Assembly: GCA_963777725.1 (NCBI GenBank)
Contig: CAVZRR010000006.1
Span: 108,847-172,846 of the forward strand
Length of the DNA stretch: 64,000 bases
Source: RPQJ01 sp963777725
Lineage (GTDB): Bacteria > Pseudomonadota > Gammaproteobacteria > Steroidobacterales > Steroidobacteraceae
Direction of reading: 5' to 3'
The notes beneath the pieces are model-generated. The model saw only the letters and a list, made by a program, of their open reading frames with translations, did no database searches and was not told the DNA's origin. This document shows positions 8,241 through 16,239 of the stretch, piece after piece. A program made the position numbers and the translations under genes. Position 1 is the stretch's first letter, and each line of letters begins with the position of its first letter.

Positions 8241-10008
8241 CAAGGGCGACCCGTTCGCTCCGGAAGGCGGGCTCAAGATGCCTGCCAACGCGCTGCAGAC
8301 CTACCGGCGGTTGCTGGGTTACCTGCGCCCGCACCGCGGCATGTTCATGGTCGGCGTGCTCGGCATGACGATCTTCGCCGCGACCGACGCGGGCTGGGCG
8401 GCCTTCGTCAAGTTCTTCCTCGACGGCACGTTCGTCGACAAGGACCCGCGCATGGTCTGGCTGGTGCCCTTTGCGCTGATCGGGCTCTTCGTGCTGCGCG
8501 GTCTCGGCGATTTCCTGCAGACGTACTGTCCGGGCTTCGTCGGCCGCCAGATCGTCAAGACGCTGCGCGGGGAGATCTTCGACCGCTACCTGCACCTGCC
8601 GGTCGCGTTCTTCGACCGCCAGTCGGCCGGCGTGCTGCTGTCGCGTCTCACCTACAACACCGAGCAGGTCGCGACCGCGACGACCGACTCGATCACCGTC
8701 TTCATCCGCGACACGCTGACGATCATCGGCCTGATCAGCTACCTGCTGTACCTCAATCCAAAGCTGACGCTGATCAGCCTGGTCGTGGGTCCGCTGATCG
8801 CCGTGATCATCCGCCGCATCAATACGCTGTTCCGTCGCTACAGCAAGCGCATCCAGGCCTCGATGGGCGACGTGACCCGCGTCGCCAAGGAGGCGATCGA
8901 GGCGCCCCGCGTCGTCCGCGTCTTCAACGCGCAGCAGTTCCAGGCCGGGCTGTTCGACCAGGTGATCGAGCACAACCGGCGCTCGCACATGAAGCTGATG
9001 TTCACCAAGGGCCTGAGCAATCCGGTGGTGCAGGTCATCGCAGCGTCCGGGCTCGCGGTCGTGCTCTACCTCGCGACGGTCGAGGCCATCAAGGGCCAGA
9101 TGAGCGTGGGCGAGTTCACGTCGTTCATCGCTGCGCTGATGCTGATCACGGGTCCGCTGCGGCGGCTCGTCAACGTCGCGGGCCCGCTGCAGCAGGGAAT
9201 CGCGGCGGCGCAAAGCATCTTCGACGTGCTCGATACCCCGCCGGAGCCCGCGGGCGGCACCGTGCCGATCGAGCGCGCTCGCGGCGACGTCGAGTATCGC
9301 GACGTGCGCTTCACGTATCCCGGCGTCATGGAACCGGTGCTGCACGGCATCGGCTTCAGCGTCCGCGCCGGCGAGACGGTGGCGATCGTCGGCCGGTCGG
9401 GCAGCGGCAAGTCGACCATCGTCAACCTGCTGCCGCGCTTCTACGACGTCACCGGCGGCTCCGTGATGCTCGACGGACGGGACGTGCGCGAATACCCGAT
9501 CGAACGGCTGCGCGCGCAGATGAGCCTGGTGAGCCAGGACGTCGTGCTCTTCAACGACACGATCCGCAGCAACATCGCGTTCGGCCACCAGGCGACCAAC
9601 GACGAGATCGAGGCCGCGGCGCAATCGGCGCGCGTGCTCGAGTTCACCGAGCAGATGCCGCAGGGTCTCGATACCGTCGTGGGCGACCGCGGCTCACTGC
9701 TCTCGGGCGGCCAGCGCCAGCGCATTGCGATCGCGCGTGCCCTGCTGCGCAACACGCCGGTGCTGATCCTCGACGAGGCGACCTCGGCACTCGACACCGA
9801 GCTCGAGCGACAGATCCAGGAGCAACTCGACGCGCTGATGCAGAACCGCACGACGCTCGTCATCGCGCACCGCCTGTCGACCGTCGAGAAGGCCGACCGG
9901 ATCCTGGTGATGGACGGCGGCCGCGTCGTCGAGACGGGCAGTCACGCCGAGTTGCTGGCGAAGAACGGCCAGTACGCGGTGCTGTACCGCATGCAGTTCA
10001 ACGAATGA
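8221..10008 (+). CDS. msbA: Lipid A export permease/ATP-binding protein MsbA
   Basis: A 595-residue half-transporter that flips lipid A-core across the inner membrane. Six membrane helices in the first 330 residues (YLRPHRGMFMVGVLGM onward) precede a nucleotide-binding domain with Walker A VGRSGSGKST, signature LLSGGQRQRIAIARALL and Walker B PVLILDEATSALDTE. The first ATG (8221) lies within exbD. A second in-frame ATG at 8278 (MPANALQTYRRLLGY, 576 aa) lies closer to the family start and has a purine-rich stretch before it, so the true start is undecided. lpxK follows with a 4-nt overlap, a common and functionally sensible pairing. Confidence 0.94.
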   Translation: MAKLGVNKGDPFAPEGGLKMPANALQTYRRLLGYLRPHRGMFMVGVLGMTIFAATDAGWAAFVKFFLDGTFVDKDPRMVWLVPFALIGLFVLRGLGDFLQTYCPGFVGRQIVKTLRGEIFDRYLHLPVAFFDRQSAGVLLSRLTYNTEQVATATTDSITVFIRDTLTIIGLISYLLYLNPKLTLISLVVGPLIAVIIRRINTLFRRYSKRIQASMGDVTRVAKEAIEAPRVVRVFNAQQFQAGLFDQVIEHNRRSHMKLMFTKGLSNPVVQVIAASGLAVVLYLATVEAIKGQMSVGEFTSFIAALMLITGPLRRLVNVAGPLQQGIAAAQSIFDVLDTPPEPAGGTVPIERARGDVEYRDVRFTYPGVMEPVLHGIGFSVRAGETVAIVGRSGSGKSTIVNLLPRFYDVTGGSVMLDGRDVREYPIERLRAQMSLVSQDVVLFNDTIRSNIAFGHQATNDEIEAAAQSARVLEFTEQMPQGLDTVVGDRGSLLSGGQRQRIAIARALLRNTPVLILDEATSALDTELERQIQEQLDALMQNRTTLVIAHRLSTVEKADRILVMDGGRVVETGSHAELLAKNGQYAVLYRMQFNE

Positions 10009-11045
10009 GCCTCGAGGCCGGGCTGCAGCGGCTGTGGTACGGGCCGCGCTGGCTCAGCCTGCCGCTCTGGCCCTTCGGTTGGCTCTACCGGGCCGTGGTC
10101 GCTGCGCGCCGCGCCCTCTATCGGTGGCGCATTCTACCGATCGAGCAGGTCCAGATTCCGGTCGTGGTCGTTGGGAATCTGACGATCGGCGGTACGGGCA
10201 AGACACCGGTCGCAGCCTGGCTCGCGCGGCAGCTCGGCCTGCGCGGCCACAAGGTCGGCGTCGTGCTGCGCGGCTACGGCGGCCGCGTGGTCGGCCAGCC
10301 ACGAGTCGTGACGCCCTCCAGCGACCCGGCCGAGGTGGGCGACGAGGCCGTGCTGCATGCGTTGCGCGGGCCATGCGTGGTCGTGGTCGGTGCGGATCGA
10401 GTCGCCGCTGCGAGGCGAGCGGCCGAGGCGGGTGCCGAGATCGTCGTCTGCGACGACGGCCTGCAGCACCTGCGGCTGGCGCGTGATTTCGAGATCGCCG
10501 TGGTCGATGCCGCGCGGGGACTCGGCAATGGCCAGTTGCTGCCCGCGGGTCCACTGCGCGAGCCCCCGGGGCGACTCGAGCATGTCGATGCTGTCGTGCT
10601 GACCGAACGGGGCGACCCGGCGGCTCACAGCGTCGAACCTCGGCTGCCGCTCGTGGCCACTGCACGACTGCGCCTCGGCGATGCCGTCAATCTGGTTTCC
10701 GGCGAGCACCGGGCCCTGGACTCGTTCCGGCAAGCGCCGCTGCACGCCGTTGCCGGCATCGGCAATCCCGGCGCATTTTTCGACGGGCTGCGCGCCGCTG
10801 GCCTCGACATCGTCGCGCATCCACTCGCGGACCACGCGGCGCTCGATGTCGCGACCCTGCCGTTCCCGGTGGCAACGACGGTCCTGATGACCGAGAAAGA
10901 TGCCGTAAAATGCCGGTCGTTCGCGGGCCCGGCGTGGTGGTTCGTCGAGCTCGAAGTCGGTTTCGAGCGGACGGCCGCGCAGGAACTGCTCGCCGTGATC
11001 CTGGAGCGCACGGGTCTCACCCGCGCGGGAGTGCACATTGGATAG
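10005..11045 (+). CDS. lpxK: Tetraacyldisaccharide 4'-kinase
   Basis: A 346-residue inner-membrane-associated kinase that phosphorylates the lipid A precursor at the 4' position. The N-terminal segment LSLPLWPFGWLYRAVVAARR is the membrane-proximal helix. The P-loop is in VGNLTIGGTGKTPV. VVCDDGLQHLRLARDFEIAVVDA and GNGQLLPAGPLREP are LpxK hallmarks, and the C-terminal MTEKDAVKC is also conserved. It overlaps msbA by 4 nt (ATGA), and its stop lies inside the start of the Trm112-like gene. Confidence 0.96.
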   Translation: MSLEAGLQRLWYGPRWLSLPLWPFGWLYRAVVAARRALYRWRILPIEQVQIPVVVVGNLTIGGTGKTPVAAWLARQLGLRGHKVGVVLRGYGGRVVGQPRVVTPSSDPAEVGDEAVLHALRGPCVVVVGADRVAAARRAAEAGAEIVVCDDGLQHLRLARDFEIAVVDAARGLGNGQLLPAGPLREPPGRLEHVDAVVLTERGDPAAHSVEPRLPLVATARLRLGDAVNLVSGEHRALDSFRQAPLHAVAGIGNPGAFFDGLRAAGLDIVAHPLADHAALDVATLPFPVATTVLMTEKDAVKCRSFAGPAWWFVELEVGFERTAAQELLAVILERTGLTRAGVHIG

Positions 11046-11226
11046 CAAACTGCTCGACATCCTCGCCTGCCCCGTCTGCAAGGGGCCGCTCACCTGGCAT
11101 CCCGATGCGCAGCAGCTCGTCTGCCGCGCCGAGCGTCTCGCCTACCCGGTGCGCGACGGCATTCCGGTGATGCTGGAGGACGAAGCCCGCAAGCTGGCTT
11201 CGGACGATCCGCTGCTCGAGGACTAG
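11038..11226 (+). CDS. Trm112/YcaR-family small protein (UPF0434)
   Basis: A 62-residue protein starting at a TTG that overlaps the lpxK stop. LLDILACPVCKGPL, then LVCRAERLAYPVRDGIPVML, is the Trm112/UPF0434 signature. Only the first CxxC pair plus one later Cys are present. In E. coli the homologue (YcaR) also sits between lpxK and kdsB. Trm112 proteins act as partners or activators of methyltransferases in other systems; the role in this locus is not established. Confidence 0.9.
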   Translation: MDSKLLDILACPVCKGPLTWHPDAQQLVCRAERLAYPVRDGIPVMLEDEARKLASDDPLLED

Positions 11227-11228
11227 GC

Positions 11229-12005
11229 GTGGCGTTCCACGTCGTCATCCCGGCGCGTTATGCGTCGACGCGCCTGCCGGGCAAGCCGCTGCTCGACATC
11301 GTCGGGCGGACCATGATCCAGCGCGTGGTCGAGCGAGCCTGCGCGAGCCGTGCGGACGAGGTGCTGGTCGCCACCGACGATGCCCGGATCGCGGCGGCCG
11401 TTTACGATCCCCGCCGACCGTCCGCCGCCATTGCCGTGATGACCGACCCGGCACTGCCCTCCGGTACAGATCGGGTTGCCGCGGTCGCCGCCGGGCGCGG
11501 CTGGAGCGACGACACAGTGGTGGTGAACGTCCAGGGCGACGAGCCTTTCCTGCCACCGGCCCTGATCGAGCAGGCGGCGACGCTGCTCGAGCGCGACCCG
11601 GCGGCCGGGATCGCGACGCTCGCGGCGCCCATCGCCAGTCTCGAGGAATTCCTCGACCCGAACGTGGTCAAGGTGGTGACCGCGCACGATGCGACGGCAC
11701 TCTATTTCAGCCGCGCACCGATTCCGTGGGCCCGGGACGGCGCGCCACGAGGCCCGGGCAGCCAGCGCGAGTTCGCCGGTGCGATGCGGCACATCGGCAT
11801 CTACGCCTATCGCGTCGGTGCGCTGCGTCGTATCACTGCAATGCTGCCGTCGGCGCTCGAAACCTGCGAGAAACTCGAGCAGTTGCGAGCACTGGAGAAC
11901 GGCGTGCGGATCGCGGTCGGGCGCTGCGTCGAACTGCCGGAGCCGGGCGTGGACACCGAGGCCGACCTGCAACGCGCGCGACGCAAGGCGGCCGCCATCG
12001 TCTGA
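11229..12005 (+). CDS. kdsB: 3-deoxy-manno-octulosonate cytidylyltransferase (CMP-Kdo synthetase)
   Basis: A 258-residue cytosolic enzyme that activates Kdo with CTP for LPS core assembly. The nucleotide-binding N-terminus is VIPARYASTRLPGKPLLDI. Other family blocks are ATDD, SGTDRVAAVA, VNVQGDEPFLPPALI, YFSRAPIPWARD and HIGIYAYRVGALRR. The start is GTG 11229, two bases after the previous stop. It forms a compact lipid A/LPS operon with msbA-lpxK. Confidence 0.96.
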   Translation: MAFHVVIPARYASTRLPGKPLLDIVGRTMIQRVVERACASRADEVLVATDDARIAAAVYDPRRPSAAIAVMTDPALPSGTDRVAAVAAGRGWSDDTVVVNVQGDEPFLPPALIEQAATLLERDPAAGIATLAAPIASLEEFLDPNVVKVVTAHDATALYFSRAPIPWARDGAPRGPGSQREFAGAMRHIGIYAYRVGALRRITAMLPSALETCEKLEQLRALENGVRIAVGRCVELPEPGVDTEADLQRARRKAAAIV

Positions 12006-12025
12006 CGGGGCGTCCGCGGAGGACA

Positions 12026-12352
12026 ATGATGAATGAGGTCATCCACAACGCGTTCGGCCTGACCATCACGCCCTGGAAGCTGGTGGGCTACCTCGGTGTC
12101 GCCTTGTTCGCAGGCCGCTGGCTAGTGCAGATGCATTACTCGCGGAAATATCGCCGGCCGGTCGTGCCGACCGTGTTCTGGCTGATGAGTATCTCGGGCA
12201 GCCTGCTGCTGTTGTCGTACTTCATCTTCGGCAAGAACGACTCGGTGGGGATCCTGTCGAACCTGTTCCCGGCCGGCGTCGCCGTCTACAACCTCTTCCT
12301 CGACTTGCGCAACCGGCGCGACCGGAGCGAGGGTGACGTTACGTCAGCTTGA
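12026..12352 (+). CDS. Lipid A biosynthesis N-terminal (LABN) domain membrane protein
   Basis: A 108-residue protein consisting of a single LABN-type domain. Three hydrophobic segments (LVGYLGVALFAGRWLVQ, VFWLMSISGSLLLLSYFIFG, VGILSNLFPAGVAVYNLFL) predict a small polytopic membrane protein. This domain is often fused to or near lipid A and glycosyltransferase genes; its activity is not known to me. A GCGGAGG ribosome-binding site precedes ATG 12026; a second ATG follows at 12029. It closes the msbA-lpxK-kdsB run and its 3' end overlaps the convergent rluF gene by 14 nt. Confidence 0.8.
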   Translation: MMNEVIHNAFGLTITPWKLVGYLGVALFAGRWLVQMHYSRKYRRPVVPTVFWLMSISGSLLLLSYFIFGKNDSVGILSNLFPAGVAVYNLFLDLRNRRDRSEGDVTSA

Positions 12353-13046
12353 GCGTTCGTCGCTGCGCGGGCAGCAGGCCGCGCACCTCGGCAGTCGAGA
12401 GCGGACGCCACTGGCCGGTCGGCAGCGCGCCGAGATGCACGTGCATGATGCGCACGCGCTGCAGCCGGCGCACCGTGTAGCCGAAATGCTCGCACATCCG
12501 GCGGATCTGCCGGTTCAGGCCCTGCGTGAGCACGATCCGGAACGTATTCTTGCCCACCTGCGTCACTTTGCAGGGATTCGTGACCGTCTCCAGGATTGGC
12601 ACTCCGGCGGCCATGCCGGCGAGGAAGGCCGCAGTCAGGGGCCGGTCGACGGCGACGATGTATTCCTTCTCGTGCTCGTTCTCTGCGCGCAATACCGTGT
12701 TCACGATGTCGCCGTCGTTGGTGAGCAGGATGAGTCCCTCGGAGTCCTTGTCGAGCCGGCCGATCGGAAAGATCCGCTCCGGGTAACCGACGAAGTCCAC
12801 GATGTTGCCGGCCACGTCGCGATCCGTCGTGCACTCGATGCCGACCGGCTTGTTGAGCGCGAGGTAGACGCGCTGCGGCTTCGCGCGCAGCGGTCGGCGA
12901 TCCACCTGCACGTCGTCGCCATCGTTGACCTGGGTGCCGAGCACGGCCCGCGTGCCGTTCACAGTGACGCGACCGGCCTCGATCCACTGGTCGGCCTCGC
13001 GGCGCGAGCAGGCGCCGGTCTCGGCGAGGTACTTGTTGAGTCGCAT
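12339..13046 (-). CDS. rluF: 23S rRNA pseudouridine synthase RluF-type (RsuA family)
   Basis: A 235-residue RsuA/RluB/E/F-family enzyme. An S4 RNA-binding domain (MRLNKYLAETGACSRREADQWI) precedes the catalytic domain with IGRLDKDSEGLILLTNDGD, which holds the catalytic Asp, and the C-terminal LTQGLNRQIRRMCEHFGY. The LALNKPVGIECTTD block is closest in my judgement to RluF, which modifies a uridine near the peptidyl-transferase centre; other RsuA-family specificities cannot be excluded. The start was trimmed to MRLNK because the longer frame upstream is the shadow of yciH. Confidence 0.85.
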   Translation of the reverse strand: MRLNKYLAETGACSRREADQWIEAGRVTVNGTRAVLGTQVNDGDDVQVDRRPLRAKPQRVYLALNKPVGIECTTDRDVAGNIVDFVGYPERIFPIGRLDKDSEGLILLTNDGDIVNTVLRAENEHEKEYIVAVDRPLTAAFLAGMAAGVPILETVTNPCKVTQVGKNTFRIVLTQGLNRQIRRMCEHFGYTVRRLQRVRIMHVHLGALPTGQWRPLSTAEVRGLLPAQRRTLKLT

Positions 13047-13057
13047 CGGCGGAGAGG

Positions 13058-13426
13058 TCAGCCGCCCGAGCGCTTGACCGTGTAGCCGAGCTTGCCGAGC
13101 TCCGCGACCAGCGTGTCGCGGTGGTCGCCCTGGATCTCGATGACGCCCTCGTGCACGGTGCCGCCCGAGCCGCAGCGCTTCTTGAGCCGCGTGGCGAGAT
13201 CGTCGAGCGCATCGCCGGTGAGCGGCACGCCGAGGACGACCGTGACGCCCTTGCCCTTGCGGCCCTTGGTCTCGCGACCGACGCGCACGATGCCATCGCC
13301 CCTCGGCGTGACGACCACGGGTTGCGCTGGCTTGCTGCGCCGGCAACGGCACTCGGCGAGCGGCCGCGCGCACTCCGGGCAAAGCCGCCCCGGGCCGGTG
13401 GAATAGACGAGCCTGCCGTTCGACAT
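13058..13426 (-). CDS. yciH: YciH/SUI1 (eIF1-like) translation factor
   Basis: A 122-residue protein starting MSNGRLVYSTGPG. A Cys-rich head (CPECARPLAECRC) suggests a small zinc site. The SUI1 fold follows: GIVRVGRETKGRKGKGVTVV, LATRLKKRCGSGGTVHEG and IEIQGDHRDTLVAEL. Bacterial SUI1 proteins resemble eIF1 and can influence start-site selection; their physiological role is unsettled. The gene ends 11 nt before rluF, so the two are probably co-transcribed as a translation-related pair. Confidence 0.92.
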   Translation of the reverse strand: MSNGRLVYSTGPGRLCPECARPLAECRCRRSKPAQPVVVTPRGDGIVRVGRETKGRKGKGVTVVLGVPLTGDALDDLATRLKKRCGSGGTVHEGVIEIQGDHRDTLVAELGKLGYTVKRSGG

Positions 13427-13685
13427 CACGTAAGGGTCGCAGAGTATTTGAGCGGAAACCAAGTTTGACACCAGGTCCGAGCATCGGTCCAACAGCCGGC
13501 TGTAATCGCGAGCTTGCGGCTCATTGACCCCTATGGGCCTCCGTGGTGTATTTGAGTTTCGCGCAGGACGAGACAGGAGCGGCCCTCATGCCCACCAAGG
13601 CGACGTTCGCGGCGGGAAGAAACATCGCAATCAAGGTGGCACCTCTAGTATCGTCGGCGCTGCACCAGTCCTGCGCGAGATCGCC
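13427..13685. other. Intergenic region between divergent yciH and RidA genes
   Basis: About 260 nt without a supported gene. It holds a perfect 12-bp palindrome (ACAGCCGGCTGT, 13492-13503) and two copies of GTATTTGAG (about 13445 and 13547). On the minus strand TGTCAA and TACTCT lie 18 nt apart near yciH, a weak promoter candidate. I see no RNA gene. Confidence 0.4.
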
Positions 13686-14063
13686 ATGACACGCAAGCTC
13701 ATCAGTTCCGGATCGCCGTTCGAGGAGCAGATCGGATATTCACGCGCCGTCGTCGATGGCGAGTGGATCTTCGTCTCGGGCACGACCGGATTCGACTACG
13801 CGACGATGACGATCTCCGCGGATGTGGCCGAGCAGGCCGATCAGTGCCTGCAGAACATTCGGAACGCGCTGCGCCAGGCCGGCGCCGACCTGACGGACGT
13901 TGTTCGCGTGACGTACATTCTCCCCAAAGCGGAAGATTTCGAGCCCTGCTGGCCCGTATTGAGGCGCCACTTCGGCGAGGTTCGTCCAGCCGCGACGATG
14001 ATCTGTGCGGGCCTGCTCGACCCGCGCATGAAAATCGAGATCGAGGTGACGGCGCGACGCTAG
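13686..14063 (+). CDS. RidA/YjgF/YER057c-family protein
   Basis: A 125-residue Rid-superfamily protein. Typical blocks are GSPFEEQIGYSRAVVDGEWI, FVSGTTGFDY, QADQCLQNIRNALRQAGADL, VVRVTYILP and the C-terminal PAATMICAGLLDPRMKIEIE. The conserved Arg of canonical RidA, which binds the carboxylate of imine intermediates, appears to be replaced in GLLDPRMKIEIE by a shifted Arg, so deaminase activity is uncertain. The start ATG follows GCGAGATCGCC. It is probably co-transcribed with the downstream VOC gene. Confidence 0.88.
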   Translation: MTRKLISSGSPFEEQIGYSRAVVDGEWIFVSGTTGFDYATMTISADVAEQADQCLQNIRNALRQAGADLTDVVRVTYILPKAEDFEPCWPVLRRHFGEVRPAATMICAGLLDPRMKIEIEVTARR

Positions 14064-14075
14064 CGGACACCGAAA

Positions 14076-14456
14076 ATGCACAAGAGCAAGCTCGCGGGAT
14101 TCATCATCGACTGCCAGACGGACGACGTCGCGGCGGCCGCCGACTTCTGGAGCCAGGCCCTGGGCATGGAGAAGCAGGCGTTGCCGGGCGACGAGGGCGA
14201 CAAGTACGTGCGGCTCGTCGACCCCACTGACGCGCTGCACATCGAAGTGCAGTCCGTCAGTCATCCGAGCCGTGTGCACCTCGACATCGAGTCCGACGAC
14301 ATCGAGGCCGAAGTGCGGCGTCTCGAGGCACTCGGCGCGAAACGCGTCGAGCAGGTGCAGACGTGGTGCGTCATGGAAGCGCCGACCGGGCAGCGCTTCT
14401 GCGTGGTCCGCAAGAGTTCGACGAACTTCGCCGAGCGCGCTCGGCGCTGGCCTTAA
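14076..14456 (+). CDS. VOC-superfamily (glyoxalase/bleomycin resistance-like) protein
   Basis: A 126-residue protein with one complete VOC unit: FIIDCQTDDVAAAADFWSQALG at the N-terminus, RVHLDIESDDIEAEVRRLEALGA in the middle, and the terminal APTGQRFCVVRKSS. H275-type metal ligands cannot be assigned with certainty; likely ones are the His in VHLDIE and a late Glu/Cys region. Substrate unknown. Its stop overlaps the convergent dehydrogenase gene by 4 nt. Confidence 0.82.
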   Translation: MHKSKLAGFIIDCQTDDVAAAADFWSQALGMEKQALPGDEGDKYVRLVDPTDALHIEVQSVSHPSRVHLDIESDDIEAEVRRLEALGAKRVEQVQTWCVMEAPTGQRFCVVRKSSTNFAERARRWP

Positions 14457-15658
14457 GGCGTTGCGGCCGTGACGCGATAGACGACGCCGGCGTAGTCGTC
14501 CGAGACGAAGATGGCACCGTCCGGCCCTTCCGTGACGCCGGCTGGGCGGCCGATGATGCCATCCGGACCGAGGAAGCCGGTCATGAAATCCGACTCGACG
14601 ATGCGCCCGTCCTCGAGCCAGCGCAGCGCCACGACCTGGTAACCGTCCGGCGTCGTGCGATTCCACGAACCGTGCAACGCGACGAGGGCCGTGCGCTCGT
14701 AGCCGGCGGGCACGTTGGCCGAGCGCAGGAAGTGGATACCGAGCGGCGCGTTGTGTGGTTGGAAGCCGTGAACTGGCGACACCGGTTCGTTTTCACCGGC
14801 ATATTGGCTGCCGAACTCCGGATCCGGCGCGCCATCGCCGTGGAAATACGGCCAACCGTAGAAGCCTCCAGCCTCGATCCGGTTCAATTCGTCCGGCGGG
14901 AAATCGTCGCCGAGCAGGTCGCGCCCGTTCTCGGTCGCGTACAGAGTCCCGTCCCACGGGGCCCAGTCGAAACCGACGCTGTTGCGCAGGCCGGTCGCGA
15001 AGATCTCCGGGCCGCTACCGTCCGGGCGCATCCGCATGATGGTCGCGCGGCGCGGATCCTTCTCGACGCAGACGTTGCAGGTGGAGCCCTGCGACAGGTA
15101 GAGCCAGCCGTCGGGTCCGAACGCGATCGTCTTGGTCTGGTGGAAGCCGTCGGTCGTGAGTCCGGTCAGGATGTGCGAGTAGGGCCCCGTGATCGTGCCG
15201 GTCTCGACGTCGAAGGGCGCGCGACCGATCGCGGTGCGTTCGGCGAGGTACAGCCAGCCGTCGTGCAAGGCCACGCCATGAGGGCCCTGCAAGCCGTCGA
15301 GCAGCACGCGATGTCCGTCCGCCCGCCCGTCGCCGTCACGATCACGCTCCAGGATCGACACGCTGTCCGCGCGCGTCCGGGTCACGATCAGGTCACCGGC
15401 TGGGGTCGCGGCCATGAAGCGCGCGAGCGGAACGTCGGTCGAATAGACCTGCAGGTCGAAGCCGTCGGGCACGTCGAGCCGCTCGGCGATCAACGCGGAA
15501 TCCGGTGGTGCGATGCCGCGTCCGAGCATGAAGTCGAGCAGCACGCGCTTGTTCGAGATCGGGACCGGGCCCCACCAGACGAAGGCGAGCACCGCGGTGA
15601 CCAGCAGCAGCAGCGCAACCAGCACGCCAGTGAAGATGCGTCGTGTGCGGCGGGTCAT
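14453..15658 (-). CDS. Membrane-anchored PQQ-dependent sugar dehydrogenase-like beta-propeller
   Basis: A 401-residue protein with an N-terminal signal anchor (RIFTGVLVALLLLVTAVLAFVWW, residues about 7-29), placing the propeller in the periplasm. Blades of the glucose/sorbosone dehydrogenase type are recognisable: GPHGVALHDGWLYLAERT, TKTIAFGPDGWLYLSQGS, MRPDGSGPEIFATGLRNSVGFDW, FYGWPYF and PAGVTEGPDGAIFVSDDYAGVVYRV. The family can use PQQ, but cofactor and substrate cannot be read from the sequence. It diverges from the LMW phosphatase gene. Confidence 0.86.
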   Translation of the reverse strand: MTRRTRRIFTGVLVALLLLVTAVLAFVWWGPVPISNKRVLLDFMLGRGIAPPDSALIAERLDVPDGFDLQVYSTDVPLARFMAATPAGDLIVTRTRADSVSILERDRDGDGRADGHRVLLDGLQGPHGVALHDGWLYLAERTAIGRAPFDVETGTITGPYSHILTGLTTDGFHQTKTIAFGPDGWLYLSQGSTCNVCVEKDPRRATIMRMRPDGSGPEIFATGLRNSVGFDWAPWDGTLYATENGRDLLGDDFPPDELNRIEAGGFYGWPYFHGDGAPDPEFGSQYAGENEPVSPVHGFQPHNAPLGIHFLRSANVPAGYERTALVALHGSWNRTTPDGYQVVALRWLEDGRIVESDFMTGFLGPDGIIGRPAGVTEGPDGAIFVSDDYAGVVYRVTAATP

Positions 15659-15675
15659 GGCTGCGGGATCCTCGA

Positions 15676-15704
15676 TTCGGCTGCGTTGCGAGCCGCGCTA
15701 GAAT
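15676..15704 (+). promoter_or_regulatory. Candidate sigma70 promoter for the LMW phosphatase gene
   Basis: TTCGGC and TAGAAT are separated by 17 nt, 33 nt upstream of ATG 15737. The -10 element is good and the -35 is weak. Confidence 0.4.
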
Positions 15705-15736
15705 AGCGACCCGGACTGGCTTCGCGGCGACTTACG

Positions 15737-16219
15737 ATGCGGATTCTGTTCGTTTGCATGGGCAACATCTGCCGATCGCCCACGGCGGAGGGCGTTTTCC
15801 GCCGCCTGGTGGCCGAGCGGGCGCCCGGCGCGGAGATCGAGGTCGATTCCGCCGGCACGCACGACTACCACGTCGGCGATCCGCCGGATCCGCGCTCGAT
15901 TGCAGCGGCGGCGCGGCGCGGCGTCGATCTGCGGCAGTTGCGGGCGCGCTTGATCCGCGACGAAGACTTCGAGCGCTTCGACCTGATCATCGCGATGGAT
16001 CGATTGAATCGTGAGACGCTGCTCGAGCGGAGTCCGGCGCCGTTTCGTGAACGGATCCGACTCTTCATGGAGTTTGCCGGCGACAGCGAAGTCGAGGACG
16101 TGCCCGACCCGTATTACGGCGGTGCGCCGGGATTCGAGCGAGTGCTGGACCTGGCCGAGGAGGCCGCCGCCGGCCTGCTCGACGAGGTACTGGAGCGAGC
16201 AAGGCCCCGACGCCGCTGA
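15737..16219 (+). CDS. Low molecular weight protein-tyrosine-phosphatase
   Basis: A 160-residue cytosolic phosphatase. The CX5R active-site loop VCMGNICRSPTAEG supplies nucleophile C7 and R13; the general acid is D124 in VPDPYYGG. VDSAGTHDYHVGDPPDPR and FDLIIAMDRLNRE are family blocks. In related genomes this gene accompanies kdsB and rne, as here, but its substrates are unknown. In exopolysaccharide systems such enzymes act on BY-kinases, but no BY-kinase is nearby. The stop lies in the loop of a strong hairpin shared with the convergent rne gene. Confidence 0.94.
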   Translation: MRILFVCMGNICRSPTAEGVFRRLVAERAPGAEIEVDSAGTHDYHVGDPPDPRSIAAAARRGVDLRQLRARLIRDEDFERFDLIIAMDRLNRETLLERSPAPFRERIRLFMEFAGDSEVEDVPDPYYGGAPGFERVLDLAEEAAAGLLDEVLERARPRRR

Positions 16220-16233
16220 CACGGCGCCGGGGC
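16204..16233. terminator. Bidirectional hairpin between convergent phosphatase and rne genes
   Basis: A 12-bp stem with one mismatch (GCCCCGACGCCG / CGGCGCCGGGGC) and a 6-nt loop containing the phosphatase stop codon. There is no T-tract on either side. Its position in a 20-nt convergent gap suggests a terminator or RNA-end barrier. Confidence 0.5.
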
Positions 16234-16239
16234 ACTTGA